This document shows positions 32,915 through 44,924 of a DNA stretch of 62,800 bases, piece after piece. Position numbers and translations under genes: made by a program. A model generated the notes under the pieces. That model ran no database searches. It worked only from the letters and a program-made list of their open reading frames with translations, and was not told the origin of the DNA. Position 1 is the stretch's first letter. Each line of letters opens with the position of its first letter. Location of the stretch: positions 1 to 62,800 of the forward strand of contig JACGCN010000096.1 of the NCBI GenBank assembly GCA_014905825.1. Direction: 5' to 3'. Source of the stretch: Lyophyllum atratum. Taxonomy: Eukaryota; Basidiomycota; Agaricomycetes; Agaricales; Lyophyllaceae.

Positions 32915-34729
32915 TTAGTGGTCGTCTGAATCTGGTTTTCCCCATTTGAATATCCTCACCGCCCCATCACTCCACGACTCTACACGTCGACGAGCAACCA
33001 TGGACATGGTTGACCTGTCTGTACCAACGAAGCCAGCTCCCAACGATTGTATCGCGGCATCAATGAGAACGGGATACCTAGATAGATGTGAGCTTCTGGA
33101 TCAAGAATGGATGGTGACCACGAACCATGCACCCAAAAGGTCTGCAGTCTGTGAATGATCCACTCCGTACCACCCGCGTGCCTTGACATCTTCCCACCAT
33201 GTCACGTTGCGCTCATCGCTGGTCATTATGACATGGTCCACCGAGATGCCTTTTCGGCGCAGGAGCTCTGCTTTTACCTCGTCCACGCGCCGAGCGATGA
33301 CTGCCAAGGAAGCGTAGCACCCGGTGGGGTCTTCGCCGCAGAATACTCCAAAATCCCCACGGCGCACATGGATGGCAATCCACTGGAAATGTCAGATCAA
33401 CAAGTGTGGCACACGAGCTGAAAACAACATACCGGTGGTGTTGGCTGGTCCTCGGCGGTTCCAATCGCCCGTCTCACATATTGATTCGCTAGTCGCTCTA
33501 TGGTTGGTGTCCAATACAAGTATTGGCCAACAAATCTCCAAGCTGGGCTATAATCAAACTCCATCTCGAACGGCTGATTTGACGTATCAGCTAAGGGTAT
33601 CCTCGTTGGAAGAAAATTGATCTCACCTGATTAGCACACACATAATATAAATAGTCATAGCAGAGCATTTGCTCGTCTGGTGGGAGCAGCACGTGGTTGT
33701 CCGGGGACTCAAGCGGCGGGACAAGATTCGCAGCACGACTTTCTGGGAATGCCAACGCTGCTAGCGCCCAAAAATAGCTGTGGACGTCTCCCTCAAAGTT
33801 AGGGATGACCTTGATCCATGTGGGGGCCTTAGTATAAGAGATGTCTGTAGAGATAGGAAGTTTAGCAGGTTCTGGTATTTCTAAACAATCAACGTACCAA
33901 GTTTAAGGCGATCAGGGATTGGACTGCGGCGAGGATAGGCTTCATTCTTCTGAACAGCTTCCCACGTGTTCCAACATCCAACTTCATCTATTTCGTTGCT
34001 AGAACGATCCTTGACCTCATGCCATTCCAGGATTGGCATATTGAGGGCTTTTCGAAGGCGTGGAACATCGAATACGAGACCAAAATCAATTGGTGGGACT
34101 GCTCCTCCAATATGAGACGGAGTAAACATTGGGATGACGGGGATACGATCTGTTAAGACACCGAGATATATAAGGTTAATCTGAAATGTGAGTTGAGCTT
34201 AGGGAAGGTAATAAACAGAGCGTTAATGGCGTACGTAGGTCATGACATCGTTTGCTGTGTAAGACGATCAGGATGTGTGGAATATTAGAAGCTCGATACG
34301 TACTCCAACCAGCTGATATCCAGGAAGTGATGTACTTGCGTTCAGGCCGCAGGTTATCTGCGTGAAATGCTGAGCTTGAAGGGAAAGTCTAAAACGTAGC
34401 AAGAAAATACCTCTGAAGTGAGCTGTGGCCACACCAATCAAGTTGCCTTCCGGGCCGAGGGGGTCTACTAGAGCTATGATGGTAGAGGAGTTTTGGGGAA
34501 CGACAGAAGAGTTCTCGTATATTGGTGGTGGTCTGTCCTCGATAACTGGAATAGTGGTGCGTCGCGCAGCCCATAGAGTCCGAAAGAATGAGAGACTAAG
34601 GAGGGAAAGAGCGGCCAAAGAGCAGATGGCGACGAGAAACCTGCGCTTGCCTAGGATTGAAAGGTAGCGATGCCAGCCGGGATGCTTTTGCGAGGGGTGC
34701 GCAAGAAGCGCCTCCGAGTCTTCGTGCAT
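32915..34729 (-). CDS. GDP-fucose O-fucosyltransferase-like type II membrane protein
   Basis: Eight exons (34729-34411, 34357-34304, 34254-34235, 34180-33898, 33844-33627, 33573-33433, 33382-33126, 33077-32915) give 484 residues. A short cytosolic tail and one transmembrane helix (FLVAICSLAALSLLSLSFF) indicate Golgi topology. The lumenal part has YITSWISAGWTNDVMTYINL, FDYSPAWRFVGQYLYWTP, the nucleotide-sugar motif WIAIHVRRGDFGVFC and late motifs DHVIMTSDERN and AGFVGTDRSTMSMVARRR, the three-motif pattern of the O-fucosyltransferase superfamily. Acceptor and exact donor are unknown. The 3' part is joined through an intron starting GTTCGT, which restores GAWYPVLIDAAIQS. It shares a 213-bp upstream region with a nucleotide-sugar transporter of the GDP-fucose type. 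Confidence 0.88.
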
Positions 34730-34942
34730 CGTGGCGGCAGAGAATAAATGAGTGTTGATATCGAGGCGTTCCTTGTCAAAATCTGGCCCCGAATTTCACA
34801 CAGCCATGATCTACAATAAGATCTTGATCTCAGTTCTATTCATGGACTCTTGATCCCGATCAGGTCGACAACTACTTTAGCTCCCACTGACTTCGACCAT
34901 GCCAGAGCCCAGTTTTCAGCTTCCCCGGCCCTCTTTCTCCCA
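34730..34942. promoter_or_regulatory. divergent promoter, O-fucosyltransferase-like / transporter
   Basis: 213 bp between opposed start codons. The transporter frame is open upstream of its first ATG, so its true start may lie slightly earlier. No TATA box is evident. Confidence 0.5.
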
Positions 34943-36358
34943 ATGTTCGCCGTCAATGCTGCCACTCTCCAGGTCGCGTCTGTCGTCTCCTTCTACATGT
35001 CCGCTGCTCTTGTGGTGAGATTGTCCGATCATCGATCCATTCCACATAGTCCCCCTGACCAGTAATGCCCTCGGCAGATGGTGTTCGTGTGCGTCAATGA
35101 ATACGTTATCCTCTGCCCCAGAATCTGATCTTTTATATAGTAATAAAGCTGTCTTGAATAACTCACCTAGCCTTCCACTCCTGTTCCTCCTTATTCAGCT
35201 CCTAATTGCTGTCGTCTTGCTGCATGCTTCGGCTCTTGTGTCCAAGAGAATTGAAATACCTACATTCGACACTCAAACTGCGAAAAAGCTGGTCCCCGTT
35301 GTCCTAGTCAACGTGATTGGCTTGGTTTTCAACACTCTGTGCTTGCGGGATGTGGAGGCATCCTTCTTCCAAGTATGTTTCGAGCCGAAAGACGTCTACC
35401 GATGAATTTATGATTAACCACGACTTTTTCGGTCCCAGATCGCCCGAGGCCTCGTCCTCCCACTGACCATCATTGTTTCATCCGTCGATACGCGCACTAA
35501 GCCTTCTCGAAAGGTATTACTGGCAGCAGCTGCCGTTGCATTGGGGTTTTTCACCGGGGTTGCCCCCTCCACGTCGCTTCCGGCCGCATCCACACCTTCA
35601 TTGTTATCACTGTTCTATGGTGTTCTATCGTCTTTGTTCATTGCTTTGCATGCTGTTCTGATTAAAAGCTCGCTCCCGCATTGTAACAATTCGACCATAC
35701 AATTAGCGTGGTGGACGAACTTAGGCTCCGCTATTTTCCTGCTCCCTGCAGTCATTATCCATGGAGAAGTTTCTTTGTTCGCTAATATGGTGAATAGTGC
35801 CAACTGGGACGGCACGGTCTTCTTCTGGGGCAGCTTAATTACAGGTTTCTTCGGATTCTTGCTTTGTGTCGCTGGCTTGTTGAGCATCAAGATCACAAGC
35901 CCAATTACCCACATGTTCTCAAGTGTAAGTCGACTAGGATCTTATCGGTACTGAGCACTGAGTAGATTGGCAGGCTGCACGTTCAGTGTTGCAAACCCTC
36001 TTAGGTGTCTGGATCTTCAATGATATCCTCACCGTGTAAGTCCCCCACCCTTTTAGACCCTTGTAGGAAGCAGGGCCTTCGTTAATTATCGGTCATCCAG
36101 CCCTCGAGGAATCTCCATCCTCGTCATTCTTGGTGGGACAATGTAAGTTTCAGCCCGTCTAGTGTCTATGTCTATGTCCATCCTAACATATCATACGTCA
36201 GGTATTACACATGGATCAAGTCACAAACTCTACCATCACCCCCACCGCGTCGTGCCGAGGACGTAGAGTCTACAGGCGCGGATTCTATGGCTTTAAAGTC
36301 GAGCGCCGGACTAGCTCAGGCAAGGGATACGCCTCCTGAGTATTCACGGGAGAAGTAG
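34943..36358 (+). CDS. nucleotide-sugar transporter, SLC35C (GDP-fucose transporter) type
   Basis: Seven exons (34943-35014, 35079-35089, 35141-35372, 35439-35924, 35974-36035, 36101-36142, 36202-36358) give 353 residues. Exon 2 is an 11-nt microexon (ATGGTGTTCGT) needed to build ALVMVFVNKAVLNNSP, the conserved first-helix end of DMT-type sugar-nucleotide carriers. Further family blocks are GLVFNTLCLRDVEASFFQIA, WWTNLGSAIFLLPAVIIHGE, FFGFLLCVAGLLSIKITSPI, THMFSSAARSVLQTLLGVW and ISILVILGGTMYYTWIK. The order and spacing resemble human SLC35C1 more than SLC35D or VRG4. It probably imports GDP-fucose or a related GDP-sugar into the Golgi. Ten helices are expected; about nine to ten hydrophobic stretches are visible. 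Confidence 0.88.
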
Positions 36359-37074
36359 AATTTACACAAGTTATTTATAAGGATGATTTGGATGGGCTGA
36401 TGGATAACGAACGGGCCTGGAAAGGACCCTCGCAATAACCTTGTCGATGATTGCGAGCCATCGGCATCTGAAGGTACCACGCGCTAAGATTTGGGAAGAA
36501 CCAAGTATTGCCACGCTCTCTAGACCAGCCAGAACCAAGCCTGAGGCTGCGTCTGGCATATGCCAAAGACAACTGTCAACTTGAGTGCCTAGCTGTTTGG
36601 GCGGACTAGTCAGCGGACATGTGCGGTGAATTCTAATGAATGCGATGAATTCAGAACCTGCTTATGGGGTTAGCGCTTCAAGGAACATGAAGTTTGTGAA
36701 GAAGCTTCAAGCAGGCTCGTCGCACCGGATGATGTCTGTATTCGCTTCATCAAGCTTGGATCCAGGAGGCCAGGAGGTGGCTACAGGAGGTGACTATATG
36801 GGAAAAGCGGAACGCTGAATTGGCACCGAAAAAATCACGGCGTGGACACCCTACCAAGCACCTCGAAATTTTGATCGGAGGCGAATGAGTGGACAAAGGA
36901 AATGCAGATGGCCAAGATAGACAGCGTTAGCAACATTGCGTCGGGTCAGCTGGCATTTTTTCGCTCCGCCTGATCTGGCCAGATCCTGATAAGTCACCAC
37001 CGCGTGCAAATTCATTTATAGCCCAATTGTGGATTCATACATGGCCATAATCTCCCTTGTTCCCTCACCGTACC
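36359..37074. other. intergenic, no gene seen
   Basis: About 0.7 kb upstream of the acyltransferase-like gene. A TTTATA element at 37014-37019 lies 56 bp before its ATG. Overlapping short ORFs on the minus strand (36371-36572) have no recognisable features. Confidence 0.5.
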
Positions 37075-39041
37075 ATGTCCGACCTTGACCCCGTCTTTCT
37101 CTCACGAGCACGTTGGGCTCGTCCAAACGGTTCTCTTCGTCTTAGTGACCTCGATGAATGTCGAAAGGGATGTGCAGCTCACAAGTGCCAATGCGCGACG
37201 CTCGGAGGAGTCCTCAATTCCGCTTCATCCCAGGAAACACTTGTAGAACTGGATGAGATCAATCAGCTCGAGCGCAAAATGGGAGATATGGAGCTTTCTT
37301 ATTACCTCCCGGCTCGCGAGAGCGGTGTCAACGACATGTACTGTTACACGCTGTTTCGTGATTGACTCCGCTCGGAGTTTCTGACCCGGGATTGTCTATT
37401 TATAGGTACCTTCATCTCGGCTGTAATACTCCTCCCCACATCTTAGAGCAGGAGCGAATCCGCCTAGCATGGGCGATTCTGAGAATCAGACACCCCCTTC
37501 TAGCTTCCAAGGTCAATATGCAGAATTATGATGACGTTAGATTCGTGTAGGTTGACGGTTATAGTTCATTATCTTAATTCTTACGATTTTCTTGCAGATA
37601 CGCGCCTCCCCACTCTGTAGAGAATGCGTTGAGCAATGCGGGAAATAATATGGAGTATCGCACACAAACCAAGGATGGTAGGTTGTTTATCCGCCTTTCC
37701 CCACTCATCAAGTCCTGAAATTTTTGCACAAGAACTTATCGACTCGTACCTGAATGGCCCAAGGACCCTTTCCGACGACCGCATCTCGTACCTTATAGTA
37801 TCTTTCCCAAACGGGGGCTCGGAAGACACCACCTCAAGATGCGAATTCTTAATCTGCGCTGCTCATTTCTTGGGCGACGGGATGGCTCTCCATCGATGCG
37901 CGAATGATTTCTTCGGTCTCTTGGGCTCCTCGACGACTAGTGACCTGGCAGCCCTCTTGTCTACAGAGTGGCGAGCGCGGTGCGCAAAGCAAGGGCAGGC
38001 AAGCCAATCAATCGATATGTGTTATGATACTCTAACTTTCTCCGCAGGCCGATCTTCCAAGCGCTCTGGAAGATAGACTCCCAGTAGTGAAGGGGAGATT
38101 TAGAGAGATAGCTTCCCGAGTCGATTTCCAAAGGCAACAAGAGAAGCTCATCGTAAGTTTGGCATATTCTGTCTAGGACGGACCAGACTCAAATGACATT
38201 CCAGGGCGGACATACGTTTCTTCGAAGGCCAGGTGCCCCTCGGCATACTGTCGTCCCCACAGTGGCGATGGACGAGGACCGCACGAAAGATCTTCTGAAA
38301 CGTTGCAAAGCCCACGGCGTGTCCATTTCAAGCGCTTTATTTGCTATCTGTAATATTGCATGGGCAAAAACGTCGGGTGAAAGACCCGAAATGCCAATGT
38401 GAAGTTCTGCCTTCAAAACCTGCTTAGTTACTCACCGTGATCTCCCTAGATTGATGTATTCCGCTCTTAATCTGAGGCCCTACTTTATGACCGACAAGGC
38501 TTTGAGCGATTCATATTGGTTCCTTGCCATCGGTTACTTCAACGTGATTCTTCCTGGGTTCTTGCCACGCTCTGGCGATCTTGCGGTTACATTTTGGCAC
38601 AGAGCGCGCTCAGCCAAAACGCAGAGTATTAATGCGGCCAAAAACGCAATGACTGTCTCTCGAAGTCGTGAAATGGCTCGTGAGAGGGGCCAACGCGCTC
38701 GTGCATGGGCTAAAGAGGATGACGACAGGGAGCAAGGGGTCTGGAAAGCCCCTCCTCCGGCTCCCAAAAAGTCAGGCCCTCCTTCGAGCGCACTGATCGG
38801 CCTTTCGCTACTTGGTAACCTCGATGGGATCTACAAGCATTCGGCGTTCCCAGATATCAAATTCGATACTCTCACTACGGGGTCACGACAACGCGCAGGA
38901 GGGATGCTTCTATTTGGTTACACATTTGTCGGGAAGTTGTGGCTCAGCCTTGGATACGATGAGAATGGTTTGTACCAAAACATGGTAGAGAAGTTCTGGG
39001 GCAATGTGCTTAGTTGCACGGACGAGTTCTTAGTGAGCTAA
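37075..39041 (+). CDS. acyltransferase-like (HxxxDG) protein
   Basis: Seven exons (37075-37337, 37406-37546, 37598-37677, 37733-37998, 38048-38152, 38205-38398, 38450-39041) give 546 residues. The motif AAHFLGDGMALHRCANDFF contains H-x-x-x-D-G, the catalytic signature shared by CoA-dependent acyltransferases, alcohol acetyltransferases and condensation domains. LDEINQLERKMGDMELSYYL opens the domain, and GVSISSALFAICNIAWAKTS with MYSALNLRPYF are typical C-lobe blocks. The DFGWG motif of BAHD enzymes is absent. Intron 4 uses a GC donor (CAG|GCAAGC) and GT alternatives break the frame. The substrate is unknown. The protein could be an O-acyltransferase of secondary metabolism, but no biosynthetic neighbours support that. 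Confidence 0.82.
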
Positions 39042-40211
39042 CTATGGTGTATTTCTTGGATATTAGTGATTTTGGGACTTTTGACGAGCTATGTGTAATT
39101 GCGATATGGACTTGGGTCGACTTAATCTATTTTACAGGTAGAGACCATGTACAACACTTACTACATACGAGCGCATAAATAGTATTCCTGCATCTTTGAT
39201 CAGGAAGCTGGGAGGAGTTGCTTTCCATCGTCCTTAGAGTCAATGAATGGTAGAAAGCTTTATTTTATCATGGTAAGTTGTACAATATTATAGTTCCGTG
39301 TATACATCCTCCATGGCGTAACTGTTCCTAGTACATTTATCCACCTGCCGAGATAGGACCGAGGACATCTTGCAAAACCTGCTCCTATAGCATGAGATCG
39401 CTCGGCAACACTGCCGTGGCCATCATGTCGCGTCGTGGCCGAGTTATGCCCTCGCGCGAAGTCTAGCTTCGTAGTTACGGCCAATGAGAGAAATGTGCAT
39501 AGCGTAAACAACTGAAAGAGTGGAGCGACTAGCATAGAAAAATCACACTGGGGGCCTGAAGTTCCGATAGATAATAGTACCCAGGGTGGCTTGGATCCCG
39601 AACCACACCAGAAGTGTCTGAACTAGCGCATCAATTAACTGGCTGGTGGAGAGGACGAAACGGGAGTTAAACTCACCTTCCTGCGTGCGAGGATGACGTT
39701 CAACATATGTGAGGAATGACACCGATGACTGGCCTTGAATGTATGGCCGAGGAGAATTTTGTGGGGGAGAGCCTAATTCTGTTTTCCTGCTTTTATAAAA
39801 AGACAGCTGGCTGTCGATGTGTTCTCGACGGTTATTCTACAGCGGCGGGTCAAGTCTCGAACTCGTCAACATATATCTGGACCGCAGTGATATCTCCATG
39901 ACAGAACCACGTTGATACATTCCTTGAAAGACCTGGAGCCAGAAGGATATTTGGATCGAGTCGCCCGAAAGTCGCCTGTAGATCGAGGTTGATCTGGACC
40001 TCGGGCTGAGATCTTTGATGCGGCCTCGGTCGATTTGTAATGACACGGTCTTGGGCAGTCTAGAACAGATCGCAAGTGAATTGGGAGCTCGCAGAGGCAT
40101 GGGCACCTGTAGCTGTCATCAGAACGAAAGGATTGAACCGTGACGGAGCTTGCAATCCGAACGATATTACTCAAAGGCCGACGTCGGATATTGTATCTGG
40201 CGTGTTAAGTT
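39042..40211. other. intergenic gap with weak small-ORF candidates
   Basis: About 1.2 kb. A minus-strand ORF starting at 39535 begins with a signal-peptide-like MLVAPLFQLFTLCTFLSL but then loses coding character, so I do not call it. A possible two-exon small membrane peptide (39706-39543) is listed separately. The rest holds nothing recognisable. Confidence 0.4.
39543..39706 (-). CDS. possible 41-residue single-span membrane peptide
   Basis: ATG at 39706, exon 39706-39677 (MLNVILARRK), an intron with GTGAGT..CCAG, and exon 39638-39543 give 41 residues. A hydrophobic helix (LIDALVQTLLVWFGIQATLG) is followed by TIIYRNFRPP. The canonical donor, the basic residues before the helix and a clean stop are suggestive of a tail-anchored micropeptide. 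No family is recognised and length alone makes chance likely. Confidence 0.25.
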
Positions 40212-42509
40212 CTACAGATCAGGCAGCTCCCGCTGTAATAATCGCGTCCATGTACTTTCCTTCCACCATTCATCCATATGGTCAATACGCTCCCACAGCG
40301 TCTCCTCATCTACGCCATAGATCTCATATTTACCTCCATCAAGGGGTCGACCCTCCCGCTTAGCTACTTCAAGTGCAGCTTTGTTCTCCCCTCTAAATAA
40401 GCATAGTGAGCGTCTAATTGAGTGAAATTTGTCGCAAACGTACTTAAGCAGCTCCATCAACTCTTTCCGATCAGGGAAAAACAGTCGAGGTTCCAGCACT
40501 CCTAGAATACCGAGGGCAGCACGGTAGAGGAAGGCATCACCTTCCAATAGCAAAACATCCCATACACGAGCACAGGCTTCAAACGGTAGGTGATCGAGAA
40601 ACAGAGGCAAAAGCCAGCCGCGCAAATACGCAGACGGGGATATTTGATGTTGCTTGAAGTTGAAGTAAACTTTCGAAGCGTCAGCATATAGGTATGAATT
40701 AACAACGGTGAAGGTGCCTACTTTTCGGCATACCGTCCGCGAGTAGCGTGTCGAAGATCCTTGGTTGTCGACGTCAGTGTATTTTAAGCAAGGTGAGTAT
40801 CTTTAGTATATCTGACCTGTAATAAGCTTCGACCTAGGATGAAGTGGCTGTTAGTTCATCCATTAGCTAGGGGTACGACGGATCTTCATTTACATCTTCG
40901 TGAGAGCCTTCTCCTCCATAGAAACTCCGCATACAATGCCTCTCCAAAAGATTCCGCATTACCACGAAGCCCTGCTGGGCGGGCATATTAATCAAGAGCA
41001 TCGCAGCAAGTTTAGCAGCACCCAGAGTGTATCCCAGACCCTCATCACTGCGAGACACAACCCATGCACAAAGCATCTCTTTGAGTTCTTCGTAGAGAGG
41101 GCCAGTTTCGTGATGAAAAATGTGAAGCGAGGGCAGAGTGGTGCAGATATCTTCTTCAATCAATCTCAGGCTTTCTTGTGGAAAGACACCAGAGAGTAGG
41201 GCTCTTTTTGCGCGCGCGAGACAAGTGCGGTAATGGTCTGCATAAGAGGGGACATAACAATCGCAATGTCAAAATTTATAGCAAGATAAAGGGAGCCAGC
41301 AAATGTATCGATTGGATATCTACCTTTGCTTAGTGCCAGTGAGTTTCCTACTGCCCGTTCCCACATCGACGCGCGAAGTTTCGTAGGGATGCCCTTCCAC
41401 CAAAGCTTGCGGAGTTCGGGGTTCTTGTGCACGACTCTCCAATCGGGAACTATATCCCTTTCCCACACATGTATGGAATCTTCAATGTGCTTTTCTCGAG
41501 AAAGACGACGGTCCTGAAGAGCCTTCCGCCTCCTATCAGCTATCAAAGCAGCTGTCAGATGATTTCACTGAAGATATGATTTGAAAGACTGACCTGCGGC
41601 ACGGCTCTGTTTCATCATGGTTTGCCAATCCGCCATATGCTTATCATCTTCCTGGCGAGGTTTCGGGGGCAGGAATATCGGGCGCGTCTTGCTCCTAACC
41701 TTCTCAAATAGACTGGGACCCGTAGACCGCGTGGGTCTATGCCCAGAGGGTTTTTGGGGTGGTTTTAACTGTGGCTGTGGAGCGGAGGATGAGGATGGAA
41801 TAGATGCTGGGTTGCTATTAGAATTGGAGATCGAGTTAGAGGGTGGATGAAATATTATAGGAGGAGTTGCGCTAAGAGGCCGCGGGGGTGGTAGTGATGG
41901 TGATGGCTGTGGTGCCGCGGGAGGTGGAAGAGATTGGGTCGAGTATGCAGAGTCGGGAGGATATTCTAGAAACGAGGATGGCGGAGGACTAGGGTGTTCT
42001 ATTTGATCATCAGGCTCTTCTAAGTCTCTTACAAACGAGATGCGTTGTGGATGCGTCTTCCCAGCAGAAGCATCTATGATGACGTTCGGGTACGCGTGGA
42101 CAACTTCATGACCCGTTGTGTGTTCCTCCACATGATCTTCCTCCATTTCATCTTTCCCATTGTCGAGCGATATCTGCGAGAACTGATCAGACAGTTCCGG
42201 GCTCGGAGAGCGCGGGGTTCGGGGTGGTGAGTGAGAGTCAGAGCGCGACGCTGGTCGATTGCCATTGATGTCCAGAGTCGAGACGGACAGATTCTGTTCT
42301 TCGAAGAATCTATTGGAATGCGCAGAATCGCCTGCGGACCAAGCACTCTTCATGGGAGGCATGCTTCGCGCGATTTCCTCCCTGATTGCTTCTGGGGAGA
42401 ACTGGTATGCGAGCTCGTTGGAGTCGTCGTCGGAGAAGGCATCGTCGAGGTTGAACGTAGAAGGACGGTGAAGGGGAGTTTGGAGGGGAATATCGGATAG
42501 GCCATCCAT
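40212..42509 (-). CDS. TBC-domain protein (TBC1D12/14-like), finger residues missing
   Basis: Seven exons (42509-41594, 41539-41324, 41237-40894, 40833-40817, 40759-40722, 40669-40444, 40392-40212) give 645 residues; exon 4 is 17 nt. The N-terminal half is disordered and proline-rich. The TBC domain starts at LRKLWWKGIPTKLRASMWER and includes FHHETGPLYEELKEMLCAW, VVMRNLLERHCMRSFYGG, YYRIFDTLLADGMP, YFNFKQHQISPSAYLRGWL and ARVWDVLLLEGDAFLYRAAL. Catalytic RabGAPs carry I-x-x-D-x-x-R and Y-x-Q; here these read IEEDICT and Y-T-L, so both fingers are lost. It may bind a Rab without stimulating GTP hydrolysis. It starts only 87 bp from the divergent GCP4 gene. Confidence 0.92.
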
Positions 42510-42596
42510 TGGGAGGGCAGACGAGAACTACCTCTGAGATAGTAGCAATTAAGGAGCAACGGTGGCTGTGTCGCGGCTTGTCGCGTCTCTCCAAGG
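42510..42596. promoter_or_regulatory. 87-bp divergent promoter, TBC / GCP4
   Basis: Only 87 bases separate the two opposed start codons, so transcription starts must be within this spacer or inside the neighbouring coding regions, and the 5' leaders very short or overlapping. No TATA box. Confidence 0.6.
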
Positions 42597-44924
42597 ATGA
42601 TCGCTGAAGTCCTCCTCCTCCTTGCCGGCCACTCCTCCTCCCTCTTCCCTACCGACCATACTCTTCACCCATCTTTCACACCCCTACTCCACCCCGGAGA
42701 GCAACAGTGTCTAGAGTCCCTTGGTCTCATCGCCTTCCGATATCGCAAGATAAAGGCTACATCCAGCCGCCTTTCCCACTCATCATCACGCTCCATATGC
42801 GCCCTATGCGCGACCCTCAATCACATCTTGAGGAACGAGTACGAGTCTCTCGTCATCGAAACCGAGGCAAAGATTCTCAGGCGCGACGCCAACCTCGTCG
42901 CGAGTGGTTCTTTCGTGCCGCTGTCGTCCATCCGCGCAACCTTCTCAGAATGGGACGCGCCCCTTGCCGCACTTGCCTCATTGGTCGAGGAGCTGGAGTC
43001 AGAGAAACATTGGAGACCTGGGCCATTGATTGACATGCTGTTATCGCGCTCGCACACCGGTGTTCACCGTGTTGCCGACATCCTATCGCGTCTCTCTGTC
43101 GCTGTGCAACGTGTATGGCGAACTCAACTCACAGCTTTCCTCGTGCACGGCTCTGTCTCAAGTGTCGACCCCTTTGCTTCCGAAAAATACGCTATCCTGG
43201 AAGGATCCATACCCTCATGTGTTTCTGCACAATCGCATGAATCCATAGCCTATGTTGGACGCGCCATTGGCACGGTGAAAACTGCTAAATGGCAGAAACA
43301 GCTTCCTCAGAGCCTGGCAGTAGCGCACACCACTCTTTTGGAAAACGTCCTGCCTGAAGATCAGCATGCATTTGATCTCGTCATTTCACAGATCAGAACG
43401 AATGTTAGTGAATGGCTCTGGTTGAATGTGTTGACTCAGAAGGATGTAGAAGATGCGGTTGACTCACTGTAAGCTGTCTCTCAAATTGTTTGAACTTACT
43501 GTTGATGAGCCTTTTGTAGAGCTAACTACTTCCTGCTACGTAATGGAGAGTTTAGTCTCTCTGTAATCCGCGAGATCGAGCGCCTTAAACTGTCTCGTCT
43601 AACGATACGCTCGGGACCAACATCTATGATCCGCGAACAGGATCTAAACCTTGCTCTTCTTCGCGCATCTCTTGGTACAACAGCACAACACGATCCAGCC
43701 CTTACCCATCTACGTTTTTCCCTTCCTTCCGGGCCACTCCGGCCACTCCTTCCATCGCTCGCAAACACCGCTCCCATACCACCGACATCACCCACCACAC
43801 CTGGGTTGATGGATTACCATTTATTCACGTCCCATTTGCTTGGTACACCACTGACTTTGACATATAATGTCACTTGGCCGCTTGATCTGTTCCTCCACCC
43901 GGCAGACCTTAACGCGTATGCTGGTCTATTTTCCTACCTTTCCGCTCTCCGTAAGACCCATGTGCGGGTCCAAAGCTGCTGGACCTCCCTCTCTAATGCT
44001 CAGCGAGCTCGACGGCGATGGACAGGGCTGGGAGAAGGCGGTACTGCAGAGGATCTTGATTTACGAAGCAGATTGTTACGCTGCGGGTGGGGCGTCGTTC
44101 GTGATATGGAGTGGTTTCTGGACACACTATTGGGATACATCATGATGGATGTCGTCGACATGGAATTCAGAAAGCTGAAAGAAAATCTGGGCAAGAAGGT
44201 CCCCATCAGCGCGAATGGTGCACCAGGGAGGGACACGCCTATCGCTCCATCAAGCGACTCGTCATCCATCCCAAGATTACCTGCCTCATCCAGTACAACT
44301 TCCAACTCGACTTTCTCGCCCTTGGACTTTACCACCCTTCGTGCTATTCACACGACCTATCTTGATCGGCTCTTAACGGGGTGCCTCTTGACGAATTCAA
44401 CACTAACGTCCATTATCCGGCCTATATTAGACATTTGCGAACGGTTTGTAGCGCAGGTTGAACGGTGGGGCGGAGATGTCTTGCCTGCACTGTTGTTCGA
44501 AGGAAGTCTCAAGGGCGGGGATGACGAGGTTGGGACTATGGTGAAAGAGAGGTGGCTGGTTGTTGCTGAAATCAACGACGTGGGTGATTCCCAATTTATC
44601 TTGGCTTCTCATCTCATGCAGGGAAAACAGTCACTACAAAAATTCCTTGTCTCGTTCTTTGAACAACTTACGCTATCAATATCTCAACAACCCTTCACGG
44701 CTGCGACAGATGCATCGAAATCAATTCTCATGAATGGGAGCATGGCAAACCTTACGACGTTCAATATTTCCAGGGGTGCCAGGGGTTCCGATGGAGGATT
44801 AGGGGAAGTCCGGCGGCATGTGGAGCGCCTGTTGTTGAGGTTGGACTTCAACGGAGGTTTCTCTCAACGTCGGGAGAGTAAAGGATATACCACAGATATA
44901 CTCGCGGAAGGGGGATTGACGTAA
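42597..44924 (+). CDS. gamma-tubulin complex component 4 (GCP4)
   Basis: Structural member of the gamma-tubulin ring complex at the spindle pole body. Exons 42597-43468 and 43520-44924 give 758 residues. The start MIAEVLLLLAGHSSSLF matches the GCP4 N-terminus. The GRIP1-like region includes FLLRNGEFSLSVIREIE and YNVTWPLDLFLHPADLNAY; the GRIP2 part includes MEWFLDTLLGYIMMDVVDME and HTTYLDRLLTGCLL. A 42-nt in-frame segment at 44580-44621 starts GTGGGT and ends CATGCAG; removing it joins EIND to GKQSLQKFLVSFFEQL and fits the family better, giving 744 residues. The Ser-rich insert around residues 480-510 is lineage-specific. Confidence 0.92.

Noticed and set aside
39260..39535. Minus-strand ORF with a signal-peptide-like start
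   Set aside because: After the hydrophobic start the composition is random, there are no cysteine patterns, and no conserved motif or clear splice partner.
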